This document shows, one piece after another, positions 35,160-46,054 of a DNA stretch of 64,000 bases. The position numbers were made by a program, and so were the translations under genes. Within the stretch, counting starts at the first letter, position 1; the number at the start of each line of letters is the position of its first letter. The stretch covers positions 19,324,205 to 19,388,204 of the forward strand of contig OX387184.1 of the NCBI GenBank assembly GCA_947561395.2, written 5' to 3'. Under the pieces are notes generated by a model that was not told the DNA's origin, ran no database searches, and saw only the letters and a program-made list of their open reading frames with translations. The stretch comes from Buxus sempervirens (lineage: Eukaryota; Streptophyta; Magnoliopsida; Buxales; Buxaceae).

Positions 35160-35745
35160 TCGTTTAGAAATACAAGAGTAAGAAAACCAGACCTACCCAA
35201 ACGATATGATCAAAAAAATTTCTAGGAAGATCCTTAACAGAATCAGAAATCAGGTTGGAGCTGCGAGCACCAAATTTAGCTAGTACATCTGCCACCAAGT
35301 TTACTCTCCTAAAAACATGACAAAGAAAGAACCGACAAGAACGAAGAATAGCTTTAATTGGAGGGGGGAAGGGGGGACGAGATCTCTTCAAGCTGATGAA
35401 CAAGGTTTTTTGAATCAGTCTGTTTAGTAAAAACCTTGATGGAATTGGAATTTCAGGGATTTGGTGCTACATCTCCAATACAAAGACTCAAGCCATTTGA
35501 GATTAATGTTGCCCCTGCCAACAAGCCACAGAAAATGAGTCTTGAAAGAGAGAGTGAGTCTTGATAAAAACTAAATTAATTGGAGATGTAGCACCAAAGC
35601 TTGGAATCAAAATGAGAGGCTTCAACCTGAAAACTATGTTTGGATTTTACACATTTATTTCTCATCAAACCAGCCCAAAGAGACCTATTGTCTGAAATTT
35701 TCCATGCATATTTAATTTGCCTTCAAAATCACCCCAGAGGACGAA
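35160..35745 (-). pseudogene. LINE retrotransposon fragment (RT tail and RNase H)
   Basis: Minus-strand translation in shifting frames gives pieces of a plant LINE ORF2: KISDNRSLWAGLMRNKCV (about 35703-35650) matches the post-reverse-transcriptase region, then a THFLWLVGRGNIN-like segment (about 35540), then FLCHVFRRVNLVADVLAKFG (about 35330-35270), which matches the C-terminal end of LINE RNase H domains (usually HVxREaNxvADaLA). Frames change between pieces, so it is dead. Only a 3' part is left. Confidence 0.6.
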
Positions 35746-37332
35746 GATGCAAGTGCTCATATTTTAGAATTGTTGGTTTCGCAATTTTCAGGCTTGTGAT
35801 CATGAACAATACATTAACCATGCGTAATGCCTAGAATCTCCAAGATTAAAGGCATCCACCACATGGTCCAAGTGTGCTATAGGCATGCATCTTGGGGATC
35901 CAAAATGGATCCCCATTCTCCAAGGTTCATGCCTTAGAAACAACATTAAAAAAATAAATAAATTTGAGGGAATCATAAGATATCATATGATACACCCTGA
36001 CAAAGTATAAGGACCATTACCAAGTGTAGTAGATACTGGAGGGGTGGACTGATAAAAGAATAAACATTTGACATTTTCGTGCATAGTATGCACCTTGATA
36101 ACATATACCACAACTAAGTTCAAAATTAAAAAAAAAATTATTTTCACTTAATATATTTTCACATCTTATCTACAGATACTCAGGCATATCTGAATGATAT
36201 ATGCACAAATCAGTGCTTATCTGAATGATGCCATCTTATCAGTACTCAGGCATATCTGAATGATGCAAGATAAATTATTTTATCTTGCATGCAGTTAAAA
36301 AAAAAGAACAGTATTTTTACATCAAATATGTCAATCAATTCTCTAGATTTATTACAAAAAATATAGATTTCATATTGAGTGGATAAAATAAATTAACAGA
36401 ACACACTCCACACATTGAGAAGCAGGATGTATAAAAAGTTGAATAGTATGTGCGGATAAAATAGCGGATTCAGCAAGATCAAATTGTAAGTATAAGCATT
36501 CATTCCACAAACAATAAGACATAGAAAACATATACATACTTGCAAACTTGGTTCTGCATTACTGCAACTGTAGTATAACTTCGAAAATCTCGAACTCCAT
36601 AGATCACAGCGAAAGTTCCCTTCCCATATCTGAATATAAAAAGGGCAGGTTAAATTAAAGAAAATAAACACTGAAACATAACCCAATCAAAGCTAGAGAG
36701 ATTGAAGTTACAATACAATCACCCGTATTTGGTGGAAGTAAACATAGCGTAAATTACAGGACTATCATTTTCTTGTTGTAGGACTTGCAGAAATTCCAGG
36801 AATATATTCAATCAAAGTCCCTCAAAGAAAGGAAGAGAACAGCAGACCCAGGTTGACTTCAATCGAGCTTTGGAGTGTTTCACTCAGGTAGCCAGTTCCC
36901 CATTTTTCCTGAATTCCTGATTATTTCTATTTTTCTAGGTAAAAATGTGATTAATTGAAGTTTATTTGCTTTGGATTTCTAGTTCTGAGATGCTTTGTTT
37001 GGGTACATGCACTTTTTCAGGCCATATCAGACGTTATAGTATTACAACCAGACATTTGAGTTCTTCATACTCTGTGAATTCTATGCTGCTCTTCATCTCT
37101 AAAATCCAGCTTTCTCTATCAGAAATTCTATGAGAAGGAACATTCAATCCATGGCTCATACCAATTACACAGGGCTTGAAATGAGTCAAACCTATAATTG
37201 TTAAAACCAAGTCTGTTCTATGTTTTACTTGATACTTGGTATTTCAATAATGGATCAGGCCTTCATAATCTGTAAGGAGTTTGATTTCATTTTTTATGCA
37301 ATTAATCTACCAAATGAGAATTTATTTATGTA
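35746..37332. other. No confident gene; two exon-like islands
   Basis: Mostly AT-rich and empty. Two stretches have splice borders and an open frame: minus 36632-36543 (acceptor ttatattcag, donor gtatgt, coding YGKGTFAVIYGVRDF-type peptide) and plus about 36790-36887 (acceptor ttgcag, donor gtagcc, ending QTQVDFNRALECFTQ). They lie on opposite strands and I cannot assign them to a family, so they may be chance. A block 'actcaggcatatctgaatgat' recurs near 36178 and 36244. Confidence 0.3.
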
Positions 37333-37337
37333 GTTAG

Positions 37338-37587
37338 TGTTAAGATTTGTTTTAAATTAGCCACTGAATACTTGTATTTTGTCCGAGTCTATAACCATTA
37401 TGTCTAGTGGTTTAGTAGGCCCTCTTTAGTGGGTATAGTGGTTGAGAAAGTGACTTCTGGTAGCATAGCTTTTGCCTATTTTATAGGAGTCAGTTTTTGT
37501 ATTGCCTTTATAAAAGGCTGTTTGTTTTCAGATGAATGGAACGATCAGAGTTTCTCCAATTTTACACGTCTCCTCACTTTCTTTACA
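37338..37587 (+). repeat. 5' LTR of the Copia element
   Basis: 250 bp, TGTTAAG...TTTACA, with a TATA-like tataaaag at 37509. Short LTRs such as this are normal for plant Copia elements. Confidence 0.95.
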
Positions 37588-37588
37588 G

Positions 37589-37600
37589 TGGTATCAGAGC
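37589..37600 (+). promoter_or_regulatory. Primer binding site (initiator Met tRNA)
   Basis: TGGTATCAGAGC one base after the 5' LTR, complementary to initiator-methionine tRNA. Confidence 0.95.
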
Positions 37601-37657
37601 TAGGGACAGAGATCAGACAGGACAAGAGAGCAAGCTTGCTTGAACGAAGGTGCAAAA

Positions 37658-40600
37658 ATGGCTTCCGAAAATTTTGTACAACCATCCATTCCGCGTTTTG
37701 ATGGTCATTATGACCATTGGAGCATGCTCATGGAAAACTTCTTAAGATCTAAGGAGTATTGGCATGTTATTGAATATGGTGTAGCAACACCTGGTAGTGG
37801 AGCGGCACTCACAGATGCACAAAGAACACAGCTGGAGGGGCTGAAGTTGAAAGATTTGAAGGCAAAAAATTTTTTGTTCCAGGCCATTGATCGATCTATC
37901 CTTGAAACTATTCTTAGCAAAGAAACTTCCAAGGATATTTGGGATTCTTTGAAGACAAAATATCAAGGCTCTTCCAGGGTAAAGCGTGCACAGCTTCAAG
38001 CCTTGAGAAGGGATTTTGAGACTTTACAAATGAAGGATGGTGAATCTGTTACCAGCTATTGTGCAAGGACCATGGGAATAGCTAACAAAATGCGATTCCA
38101 TGGTGAGAAGATGCAAGATGTTGCCATTGTTGAGAAGATATTGCGTTCTCTGGCACCGAAGTTTGATTATGTTGTCTGCTCAATTGAAGAATCCAAGGAC
38201 ATAGATGCACTTTCGCTTGATGAACTCCAAAGCTCGTTGCTGGTCCATGAACAGAAGATGAATCGAAATTCATCTACTGAAGAGCAAGCTTTAAAGGCTT
38301 CTACCTTTAATCATTCCTCAAACTCTAGAGGAAGGGGTAGAGGTAGAGGAAGAGGACGGGGAGATCGAGGTAATAGAGATGGCAATAGTAGCAGGCAGCA
38401 TCCAAATGATCAAAATGACGATAAATTTCCTAGAAAAAGTAAAGGACGGGATCAACTATTTGACAAATCCAAGGTAGAATGCTTTCGATGTCATAAATTT
38501 GGTCATTACCGTTCTGAATGCTATACTAAGCTGCCTCAGGACAAAGAAAAGAGAGAGAAATCAAATTTTGCAGAAAAGAATGAAGTAGAAACTCTGTTGA
38601 TGGCTTTTCAAGTTACTGAGGAACATAAGTCAGATATGTGGTATGTGGATACACGGTGCAGCAACCACATGTGTGGCAGTAAGTCTTCTTTCTCTGCTGT
38701 TAATGTAATGGGAAAGGGTGATATTAACATTAGAACCAAGAATGGTTTTGTAGAAACAATTTCCAATGTCTTTTATGTTCCTGACTTGAAAAGTAACTTG
38801 CTAAGTGCTGGTCAATTGCAAGAAAAAGGTTATGTAATAAGTATTCAACATGGTGTTTGTGAGATATATGATCCTTCTAGAGGAGCTATTGCTGTTATTC
38901 AAATGAGTTCAAACAGGCTGTTTCCTTTGAAGATAGAAAGTGCTCAACCTTGCTTGGTGGCTGAAGAAAAAAATCCTTCATGGCTTTGGCATTTTCGCTA
39001 TGGTCACTTGAATTTTGGTGGATTAAAGACCCTCCAACAGAAAAAAATGGTGATAGGTCTTCCCCAAATTGTCACTCCTTCTCAAGTTTGTGAAGAATGT
39101 GTTGTTGGCAAACAACATCGTTCTCCATTCCCACAAAGAAAGTCGTGGAGAGCAAAAAATGTCCTGGAGCTGGTTCATTCGGACATTTGTGGGCCAATAA
39201 ATCCATCTTCAAATGGAGGTAAAAGATATTTAATTACCTTCATTGATGATTATTCTCGAAAAACATGGGTTTATTTTTTGCAGAAGAAATCAGAAGCTTT
39301 TAGTGCATTTAAAAGCTTCAAGGCACGTGTGGAGAATGAAACAGAAAGAGTTATTAAAACTCTTCGCACTGATCGTGGTGGAGAATATTGTTCAAAGGAA
39401 TTTGATGTTTTTTGTGATGAGCAGGGTATTAGAAGGGAACTTACAGCTGCCTACACACCACAACAAAATGGAGTGTCAGAAAGGAAAAATAGAACCATCC
39501 TCAACATGGTAAGAAGCTTGTTGGCAAGAGGAAAAATTCCCAAGAATTTCTGGCCCGAGGCAGTAAATTGGAGCATTCATGTGCTGAACAGAAGTCCCAC
39601 TTTTGCTGTTCAAAACATGACACCTGAGGAGGCTTGGAGTGGGCACAAACCAGCTGTAGATCACTTTAGAATCTTTGGTTGCATCGCTTATGCACATGTC
39701 CCAGATGAGAAAAGGAAGAAGCTTGATGATAAGGGTGAAAAGTGTGTCTTTCTCGGTGTAAGTGAAGCATCCAAAGCATATAAGTTGTTCAACCCACTCA
39801 CAAGAAAAATTATTACCACTAGAGATGTCATTTTTGATGAAGAAAGCACTTGGGATTGGAATAGGCAGCAGCCTGCTCCAATCATTCTTAATGAAGAAAA
39901 TGATGAAGAAATGCAGCAGCCCCTACATCAACAAATTCCCGCAGTTTTAGTGCCTGAAATTCCATCAAATGAAGCTCCAACAGCAGCTGAAGCTTCACAA
40001 ACAGCAGTAGCAACTATCAATGCAGCAGCTGAGTCAAATCCTCGCCGTATTCGAAAGAGGCCCTCATGGATGGCTGATTATGAGGTAACCGGAATTGACC
40101 CAACTGAAGATCCAATCACTCACTTTGCTTTATTTGCAGATTGTGATCCTGTTACATTCCAAGAAGCTGTCAAAGATTCAAATTGGAAAAATGCCATGAA
40201 TGAGGAAATCAAGTCTATAGAGAAAAACAACACTTGGGAATTGGTAGAACTTCCAAAAGGGCAGAAATCCATTGGTGTTAAATGGGTTTATAAAACAAAG
40301 CTGAATAAAGATGGAGGAGTTGACAAGTACAAAGCTCGACTTGTCGTAAAAGGGTACAATCAAGAATTTGGTGTTGATTACAAAGAAGTATTTGCTCCAG
40401 TTGCAAGGCTTGACACAATTCGATTGGTATTGTCCATAGCTGCTCTTAATTTTTTGCCTATCTATCAATTGGATGTGAAGTCAGCATTTTTACATGGTGA
40501 GCTACAGGAAGAGGTGTATGTTGATCAACCCCTCGGCTATGCTAGACAAGGTAGTGAGAGTAAGGTCTGCAAACTGAAAAAGGCATTATACGGACTAAAA

Positions 40601-41695
40601 CAAGCACCAAGAGCTTGGTATAGTCATATAGATGCCTATTTTTCTAGAGAAGGTTTTCTTAAGTGTCCTCATGAACATACACTTTTTACAAAGCTAGGAA
40701 ATAATGGAAAAATGCTTGTTGTGTGCCTATATGTTGATGATCTGATATATACTGGTAATGATAGTGCTATGCTTGATGCTTTTAAGGAAAAGATGATGAG
40801 TGAATTTGATATGTCAGATTTGGGATTAATGCATTTTTTCCTTGGTATTGAAGTTGTGCAATCATCTGTTGGTATCTTTATTTCACAGAAAAGATATGTT
40901 CTTGAGATACTAGACAGGTTCAAAATGAGGGATTGCAATCCGGTTAGCACACCAACTGAATGTGGGATAAAGTTGATGCGAAATGATGGAGGGAAGAAGA
41001 TAAATGCTACTTTTTACAAGCAGATAGTTGGAAGCTTGATGTATCTAACTTCAACTAGGCCTGACATAATGCATGGTGTTAGTTTAATCAGCCGTTATAT
41101 GGAGAATCCAACTGAGACTCATCTCTTAGCTGCAAAAAGGATCTTGCGCTATTTGAAAGGTACATTTGACTATGGAATTCTGTATAGAGCAGGAACAAAA
41201 GAAAATTTGTTTGGTTTTTGTGACAGTGATTATGCTGGAGATCTTGATGATAGAAAAAGTACATCTGGGTTTGTTTTTATGATGAGTTCTGGAGCTGTGT
41301 CATGGTCATCAAAGAAGCAACAAATTGTAACTTTATCAACTACAGAAGCTGAATTTGTTGCAGCAGCCTTATGCTCTTGTCAAGCTGTCTGGTTGAGGAG
41401 GTTACTTGAAACACTTCAAAACCAGCAGAAAGGTGCAACAACCATCTACTGTGATAATGCTTCAACTATCAAAATTTCCAAAAATCCGGTTCTACATGGA
41501 AGGAGCAAACATATAGATGTTAGATATCATTTTTTGCGTGATCTTTGCAATGATGGTATAATTGATTTGATGTTCTGCAAGAGTGAAGAGCAGGTTGCTG
41601 ATATTATGACTAAACCGCTTAAGCAAGCAGTGTTTGTAAAGCTTAGAAGAATGTTGGGAGTATGCTCTTCGCAGGATTTCATTTCAGATTCTTGA
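37658..41695 (+). CDS. gag-pol: Copia gag-pol polyprotein with altered protease active site
   Basis: Uninterrupted 1345-residue ORF from ATG 37658; an in-frame TTG at 37640 is less likely as start. Domains: gag (about 5-220), Arg/Gly-rich stretch (about 225-245), CCHC knuckle CFRCHKFGHYRSEC (about 274), aspartic protease (about 328-), GAG-pre-integrase with HFRYGHLNF and CEECVVGKQH, integrase core with D (VHSDICGP about 508), D (RTDRGGEY about 571) and E (VSERKNRT about 607), reverse transcriptase with YVDD (about 1025), RNase H with CDSDYAGDLDDRKSTSG (near 1190). The protease reads WYVDTRCSNHM: the triplet expected to be Asp-Thr/Ser-Gly is Asp331-Thr332-Arg333 (CGG at 38654-38656). Glycine there is near-invariant, so the protease is probably dead while all else seems intact. 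Confidence 0.93.
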   Translation: MASENFVQPSIPRFDGHYDHWSMLMENFLRSKEYWHVIEYGVATPGSGAALTDAQRTQLEGLKLKDLKAKNFLFQAIDRSILETILSKETSKDIWDSLKTKYQGSSRVKRAQLQALRRDFETLQMKDGESVTSYCARTMGIANKMRFHGEKMQDVAIVEKILRSLAPKFDYVVCSIEESKDIDALSLDELQSSLLVHEQKMNRNSSTEEQALKASTFNHSSNSRGRGRGRGRGRGDRGNRDGNSSRQHPNDQNDDKFPRKSKGRDQLFDKSKVECFRCHKFGHYRSECYTKLPQDKEKREKSNFAEKNEVETLLMAFQVTEEHKSDMWYVDTRCSNHMCGSKSSFSAVNVMGKGDINIRTKNGFVETISNVFYVPDLKSNLLSAGQLQEKGYVISIQHGVCEIYDPSRGAIAVIQMSSNRLFPLKIESAQPCLVAEEKNPSWLWHFRYGHLNFGGLKTLQQKKMVIGLPQIVTPSQVCEECVVGKQHRSPFPQRKSWRAKNVLELVHSDICGPINPSSNGGKRYLITFIDDYSRKTWVYFLQKKSEAFSAFKSFKARVENETERVIKTLRTDRGGEYCSKEFDVFCDEQGIRRELTAAYTPQQNGVSERKNRTILNMVRSLLARGKIPKNFWPEAVNWSIHVLNRSPTFAVQNMTPEEAWSGHKPAVDHFRIFGCIAYAHVPDEKRKKLDDKGEKCVFLGVSEASKAYKLFNPLTRKIITTRDVIFDEESTWDWNRQQPAPIILNEENDEEMQQPLHQQIPAVLVPEIPSNEAPTAAEASQTAVATINAAAESNPRRIRKRPSWMADYEVTGIDPTEDPITHFALFADCDPVTFQEAVKDSNWKNAMNEEIKSIEKNNTWELVELPKGQKSIGVKWVYKTKLNKDGGVDKYKARLVVKGYNQEFGVDYKEVFAPVARLDTIRLVLSIAALNFLPIYQLDVKSAFLHGELQEEVYVDQPLGYARQGSESKVCKLKKALYGLKQAPRAWYSHIDAYFSREGFLKCPHEHTLFTKLGNNGKMLVVCLYVDDLIYTGNDSAMLDAFKEKMMSEFDMSDLGLMHFFLGIEVVQSSVGIFISQKRYVLEILDRFKMRDCNPVSTPTECGIKLMRNDGGKKINATFYKQIVGSLMYLTSTRPDIMHGVSLISRYMENPTETHLLAAKRILRYLKGTFDYGILYRAGTKENLFGFCDSDYAGDLDDRKSTSGFVFMMSSGAVSWSSKKQQIVTLSTTEAEFVAAALCSCQAVWLRRLLETLQNQQKGATTIYCDNASTIKISKNPVLHGRSKHIDVRYHFLRDLCNDGIIDLMFCKSEEQVADIMTKPLKQAVFVKLRRMLGVCSSQDFISDS

Positions 41696-41731
41696 ACTTT
41701 TTCCTACACTGATTTTTGCATATATCAGTTT

Positions 41732-41740
41732 AAGGGAGGG
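41732..41740 (+). promoter_or_regulatory. Polypurine tract of the Copia element
   Basis: aagggaggg directly before the 3' LTR. Confidence 0.85.
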
Positions 41741-41990
41741 TGTTAAGATTTGTTTTAAATTAGCCACTGAATACTTGTATTTTGTCCGAGTCTATAACCA
41801 TTATGTCTAGTGGTTTAGTAGGCCCTCTTTAGTGGGTATAGTGGTTGAGAAAGTGACTTCTGGTAGCATAGCTTTTGCCTATTTTATAGGAGTCAGTTTT
41901 TGTATTGCCTTTATAAAAGGCTGTTTGTTTTCAGATGAATGGAACGATCAGAGTTTCTCCAATTTTACACGTCTCCTCACTTTCTTTACA
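41741..41990 (+). repeat. 3' LTR of the Copia element
   Basis: Identical to 37338-37587 by direct comparison and followed by target duplication GTTAG. Confidence 0.95.
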
Positions 41991-41995
41991 GTTAG

Positions 41996-42765
41996 TTGGA
42001 CTTAATTATACAAATTCTTCTTTTGTCCTTCCAGCCTATCAGAAACCATTGCCTTAGTGAATCATCTGCTTCTCAAGAATTTTTTTTACACAAACTCCAT
42101 CTATGTCCTCTGTAGCCTCACTTAATGTTTTAAAGCCATTAATTACCATCATCTTACAACCCGTACTGCTGGCTTTCATTTAAATGCCTCAAGCCATCTC
42201 ATTAATTCTCCTTAATTTTGTCCCGTGTGGATTCTACTTCTAAACTCTCTGTGATGCATTCTAGTTTTGTTTATACTTTTCGTAATCTGTCAGTAAGAAT
42301 TCTTATTTTTGTCATTGAAGTGTTCCTTATAATTACACTTGCCTACCTAACATTCTTTTAATGAGGCACTGTGCTTCTGCAGTAGGCTCTTATACTTTTT
42401 CCTTTAACTGCTGTGCATGGTCATCAGACACCCCAGAATCATATCTCTATTTCATCCACCCTTCAAACTTTGTGATCAACATTCTGTCTTTCTCCCAATG
42501 ATTACTCTGATAGATTTTCAGAACCATTCATTCTAAAAATTCAATTAATTCTGTCTGTCTTTTAACTGAAGTTGCACTTAATAAATTGTATTTTAGAACT
42601 CTTAGATTATTAGATATCCCTCAGCTGTTCTTGTTATTCCATTTTACCAAAAGAATTAGCTTGGTCTACCAAAATCACATCATATAATTATAACATAACG
42701 TGGTAATTCTTCTTGAGCATTCTTATATAAGTGATAGAGAAATTGTGAGAGGAGAAAGTCAAGGG
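41996..42765. other. No gene seen
   Basis: AT-rich flank, continuous with 37332 before the Copia insertion. No domain or repeat recognised. Confidence 0.5.
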
Positions 42766-45464
42766 TGTAAGCACCTCATTTTTGCACTCCCAGAAAAGCC
42801 GGAAATGCAAAACCCGGCTAAAAAGTCAAACCCTGAGGGGTCGAAATTTGACATTTTGATCAAGTGATAATTAGCCACTTTGATTTATCTCGATGGATAG
42901 AGAATCCCGACACGAGTCCGATGCAACTGAGTTTGCTGGAATCGGAGTCCGGATGAAGGTTCTGTGGGCCGGTCAAACTTGAGGGTGAGCCGAAAGTTGA
43001 TTTTTTTCGAACTCCATCCCAGGTGCTTAGCTCCATATCATTGGATAGAGGGCTCCGATACGAGTCCAACGCAACTGAGTTTGCTCAAATCGGAGTTCGG
43101 ATGAAGGAGATATGAGCTGTCGAAGTTTCCGAGCAGAAAAACCGGAAACTGCACACGTGGCAAAAAGCCGCACACGTGGCGAATGGCGCAAGAAAATATC
43201 TCGAGGGGCAATCCGTAAATATCCAAACATGCAAAATATCCCAGGGTTTAAAACAAAATTTCGCAGGTGGCAATCCGTAGATATCCGAAAGAATCAAATC
43301 GGTCAAATCGGTCAAGTCGAGGGGCAAATCCGTAATTTTTCGATTTGTATCCGACCAAATATGCGGATACACTTGCTCCTCTTCATATCCGGACTCAAAT
43401 GTCGGATACAAAGATTTGCTCGGCGAGATTCGCGCCGATTCCACGACAAATTCGCGGCCGCATTAAATTTTTGAAATAATTTTGTTTGTATCCGACATTA
43501 AATACCGGATACAAAGGAGGTTCAGTGTATCCGACATAAAATGCCGGATACAAAGGACATGCAGTGTATCCGACATTTAATGCCGGATACATTAAGTTTG
43601 CCTATAAAAGCACAACAGCAACCTCTGGCCAGGGGTTGGCTTTTTTAGCTGTTTCTTAGCTTCCTTCCACCACTCTTCCCCACCCAAATCCTCCCTCCTT
43701 CAACTCTCTTTGCCCCCATAGCCCCCACAACACCACTCCAAGGCACTTCACCCTCCTCCCACCTTCCTTCTCATCACTTGCACCCCAACATAAGAAGTAG
43801 CCACTGCTGTTGCTGTCAAGGAGGAAGGTCTCCAGCTGCTGTACCACCTCAAGGGAACATCTCCACCTTACTCAAGGGTTCAAGAACCCCCAGGTAATGT
43901 TCTCCATTAGATTCGACCTCACATATATGAAAATGGTGTCTTTCTAAGCAAATTGATGAGCATGTTTTTTTTTTCTTGCTGTAAATCTGTTAAAAGTGCT
44001 TGCATGGCATGAGTTTGCCCTTCATTATATCACATGGGAGTCTCTAAAGGTAAGAGAGTCCCCACATTTAGTTCTATAAGGGAATGGGAGGAAGTCCATC
44101 CCATTTGGAGTCTCTTTAACCTACTATTTTCTTTTCCTTCTTCATTGTGGTTTCTAGCAGTTTTTATCCATTAAGGGAAGGAGCATGTTCCTTCCTAACT
44201 TCTTGTTAAAACATCCAATGTATCCCCCATAACACCCCCATTTACCCTTCTTAATCTCTCTTTTCTCACCCTCTTTTTGGTAATTTTTCTGGGTATTTTC
44301 AAGGTTGGCCGTACCCCTCCATGCTTGCTGTTTTTTTTTCTTCTTTTCTCTTCTCTTGGTTGGGGTTATAGCATGCATATAATCCCAGCTGGGTGGTGTT
44401 CTTCCCCCCAAGTTTGTTGCTGCCCCAGATATCTATAGCATGGTTTCATTTTGGTTTGTTTATGCATGCATGCTATGTTAGCTTTCTGAATTTTTCTTTT
44501 GAGATTGGGAAACATGTTTCCTATCTCCGGTTATTTGCTATTAATGAATCCAAGAGTGCATGCTCCCTCCCCCACAGTCCCCAGGCACTTCCTGTCCCCA
44601 TGAACATGCTTAGAACCCATCCAAAACCCCCATTGTTGGCTGCAATTTTTTCTCTTTTTCTCTTCTTTGCTACAGTAGGTTATCTACTTGGTTAATATGT
44701 TTGTGCATGTATTTGGTTTTCTTGTTCCCACACTATAGGCACACAAGCTCCCCCCTAGATCATATGCATGAGACACCCTTTGTTAGGTAGTCTCCACCCC
44801 CCCTGCCATGCTCTACATGAGCTGCTGCCGGAGGCAGCAAATTAGACCCCACCAAAACCCTTTGTTTCTTATGTGCATGAATGCCTCCCGGTGTGCTTTG
44901 CTTTGGTCGTTGTTTTGCCAACCTATGAATGCATGGTCCTCTCAGTTTGGGGTGCATGTTGGTTTTCGCACGATCAACTTAGGCACATTATTTGCTGTTT
45001 TTTTACCTCCTGTGTTATTGCTGTCCTTCAGCAATGTAGCTTATGTGCTTGTGCCAAAATAATGCAGCATGAGTGCCCAATTGTTAGGCTTGGATTGCTT
45101 GTTTGTTGGTGGTGTAGGACCCTAGAGTTTTGGGTGCCAAGGCCCCTGCCTAACTGCTACATATTGCTGAGAAGAAGTGGGGGGGCAGCAACTCCTTGTC
45201 CCCCTGTTTCCTTTGCATTTGTATGGAAATTCCAAGGAGAAGCCAAATGAGGTTTCTCCCCCACACCAGAACCAATATGGGCCTGCCCAAGGGCCCACAT
45301 GACTAGTAGAAGGCCCTAGAAAGCCCCTGGAAACCACCCCAATGGCCAAAGCCCGAAAAAGGCCATTTTCGGGGTGATCCGGCAACTTAGGCCGGATCAC
45401 CTATGGCCTGCGTGTATCCGGCAACTAAGGCCGGATACACAACAAAAAATGCAATTTTGATGTC
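42766..45464 (+). repeat. Truncated outer LTR interrupted by the Tat element
   Basis: Starts TGTAAGCACCTCATTTTTGC after a purine-rich run. Two diverged copies of a block with 'acgagtccgatgcaactgag' lie at about 42890-42960 and 43035-43105, a pattern typical of long plant Gypsy LTRs. A TATA box tataaaag is at 43602, followed by a pyrimidine-rich transcribed-looking region. Stem-loop units gtatccgaca...tgccggatac recur at 43488-43592 and again near 45374-45440. The sequence stops where the next element begins, so its own end and internal region must lie beyond the window. Many short ORFs here have no domain. Confidence 0.6.
43488..43592. repeat. Three tandem stem-loop units
   Basis: Three successive units of the form gtatccgacat...atgccggatac, each a short inverted repeat, separated by aaaggaggttcagt-like spacers. 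Related forms occur at about 43347, 43384 and 45411-45440 (gtatccggcaactaaggccggatac-type) and 45374-45400. Confidence 0.8.
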
Positions 45465-45609
45465 TGTTTGCACCTAAAAAAATATATGTATCTTTGATGA
45501 CGTGGCATAAGTGCCACATCCCAAAGAAATCCAAAAAAAAAAAACAAAAGAACAAACAAAAGCATAAATAAAAAGTTTTAATTAAAAAAAAAAAGAAGAG
45601 GTCTTTGTC

Positions 45610-46025
45610 ATGCACATGCACGACCATTGTTTGGAGTCGTGCATGTGCACGGCTCCTCAAGGGAGGGGGACCATATGCCACGTCCCCCTCCCTCTTTCTT
45701 TTTCTTATTTTAATTAAAAAGGAGAGAGAGAGAGTGTTTCAAATAAAATGCTCTTTGAAGAAGTCAAATTCGTTTGAAGAGGTGGGGACCACATGCCATG
45801 TGTCCCCACCTCACCCTCCTTCTTCAATTAATTTAAAATAAACAAACAAAAAGTCTTGAGATAGGACACATGTCATGAGGCTAACAAAAAAAAAAGATAC
45901 AAAGGATTTGCACGACCCCTTTTCTAGGGGGTCGTGCAAAGAGAAGGGGGATGTAGAGGGAGAGCCAACGGCTCTCCCCTAAACTTTTGCTAACATGGGG
46001 TGTGGGAAGTTGTAACTTCCCACAC
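45610..46025. repeat. Cluster of stem-loops upstream of the LTR promoter
   Basis: Five or more inverted repeats in 415 bp: 45611-45652 (arms around gcacatgcacgac), 45661-45692 (GGGAGGGGGAC arms), 45779-45812 (GAGGTGGGGA arms plus cacatg/catgtg), 45907-45940 (TTTGCACGACCCC arms), 45960-45976 (GAGAGCC arms), and 46000-46025 (GTGTGGGAAGTT arms with a 2 base loop). The last ends about 22 bp before the TATA box. All are kept in the 3' LTR. Confidence 0.85.
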
Positions 46026-46046
46026 ATGTTGCAACTAACTTATCTC

Positions 46047-46054
46047 TATAAAAG
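46047..46054 (+). promoter_or_regulatory. TATA box of the Tat 5' LTR
   Basis: TATAAAAG in the context ctctataaaaggc, downstream of the stem-loop cluster; the 3' LTR copy is at 62148-62155. It is the likely start signal for genomic RNA. Confidence 0.65.

Larger units (their letters stand above)
37333..41995 (+). mobile_element. Complete Ty1/Copia retrotransposon, very young
   Basis: Target duplication GTTAG at 37333-37337 and 41991-41995; LTRs 37338-37587 and 41741-41990 are 250 bp each and identical as far as I can read. It has a Met-tRNA primer site, one ORF in GAG-PR-INT-RT-RH order (Copia order) and a polypurine tract. I did not assign a clade. Identical LTRs mean very recent insertion. 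Confidence 0.95.

Noticed and set aside
43085-43474. Two ORFs of about 120 residues on opposite strands in the outer LTR
   Set aside because: Overlapping on opposite strands with no domain and embedded in LTR repeats.
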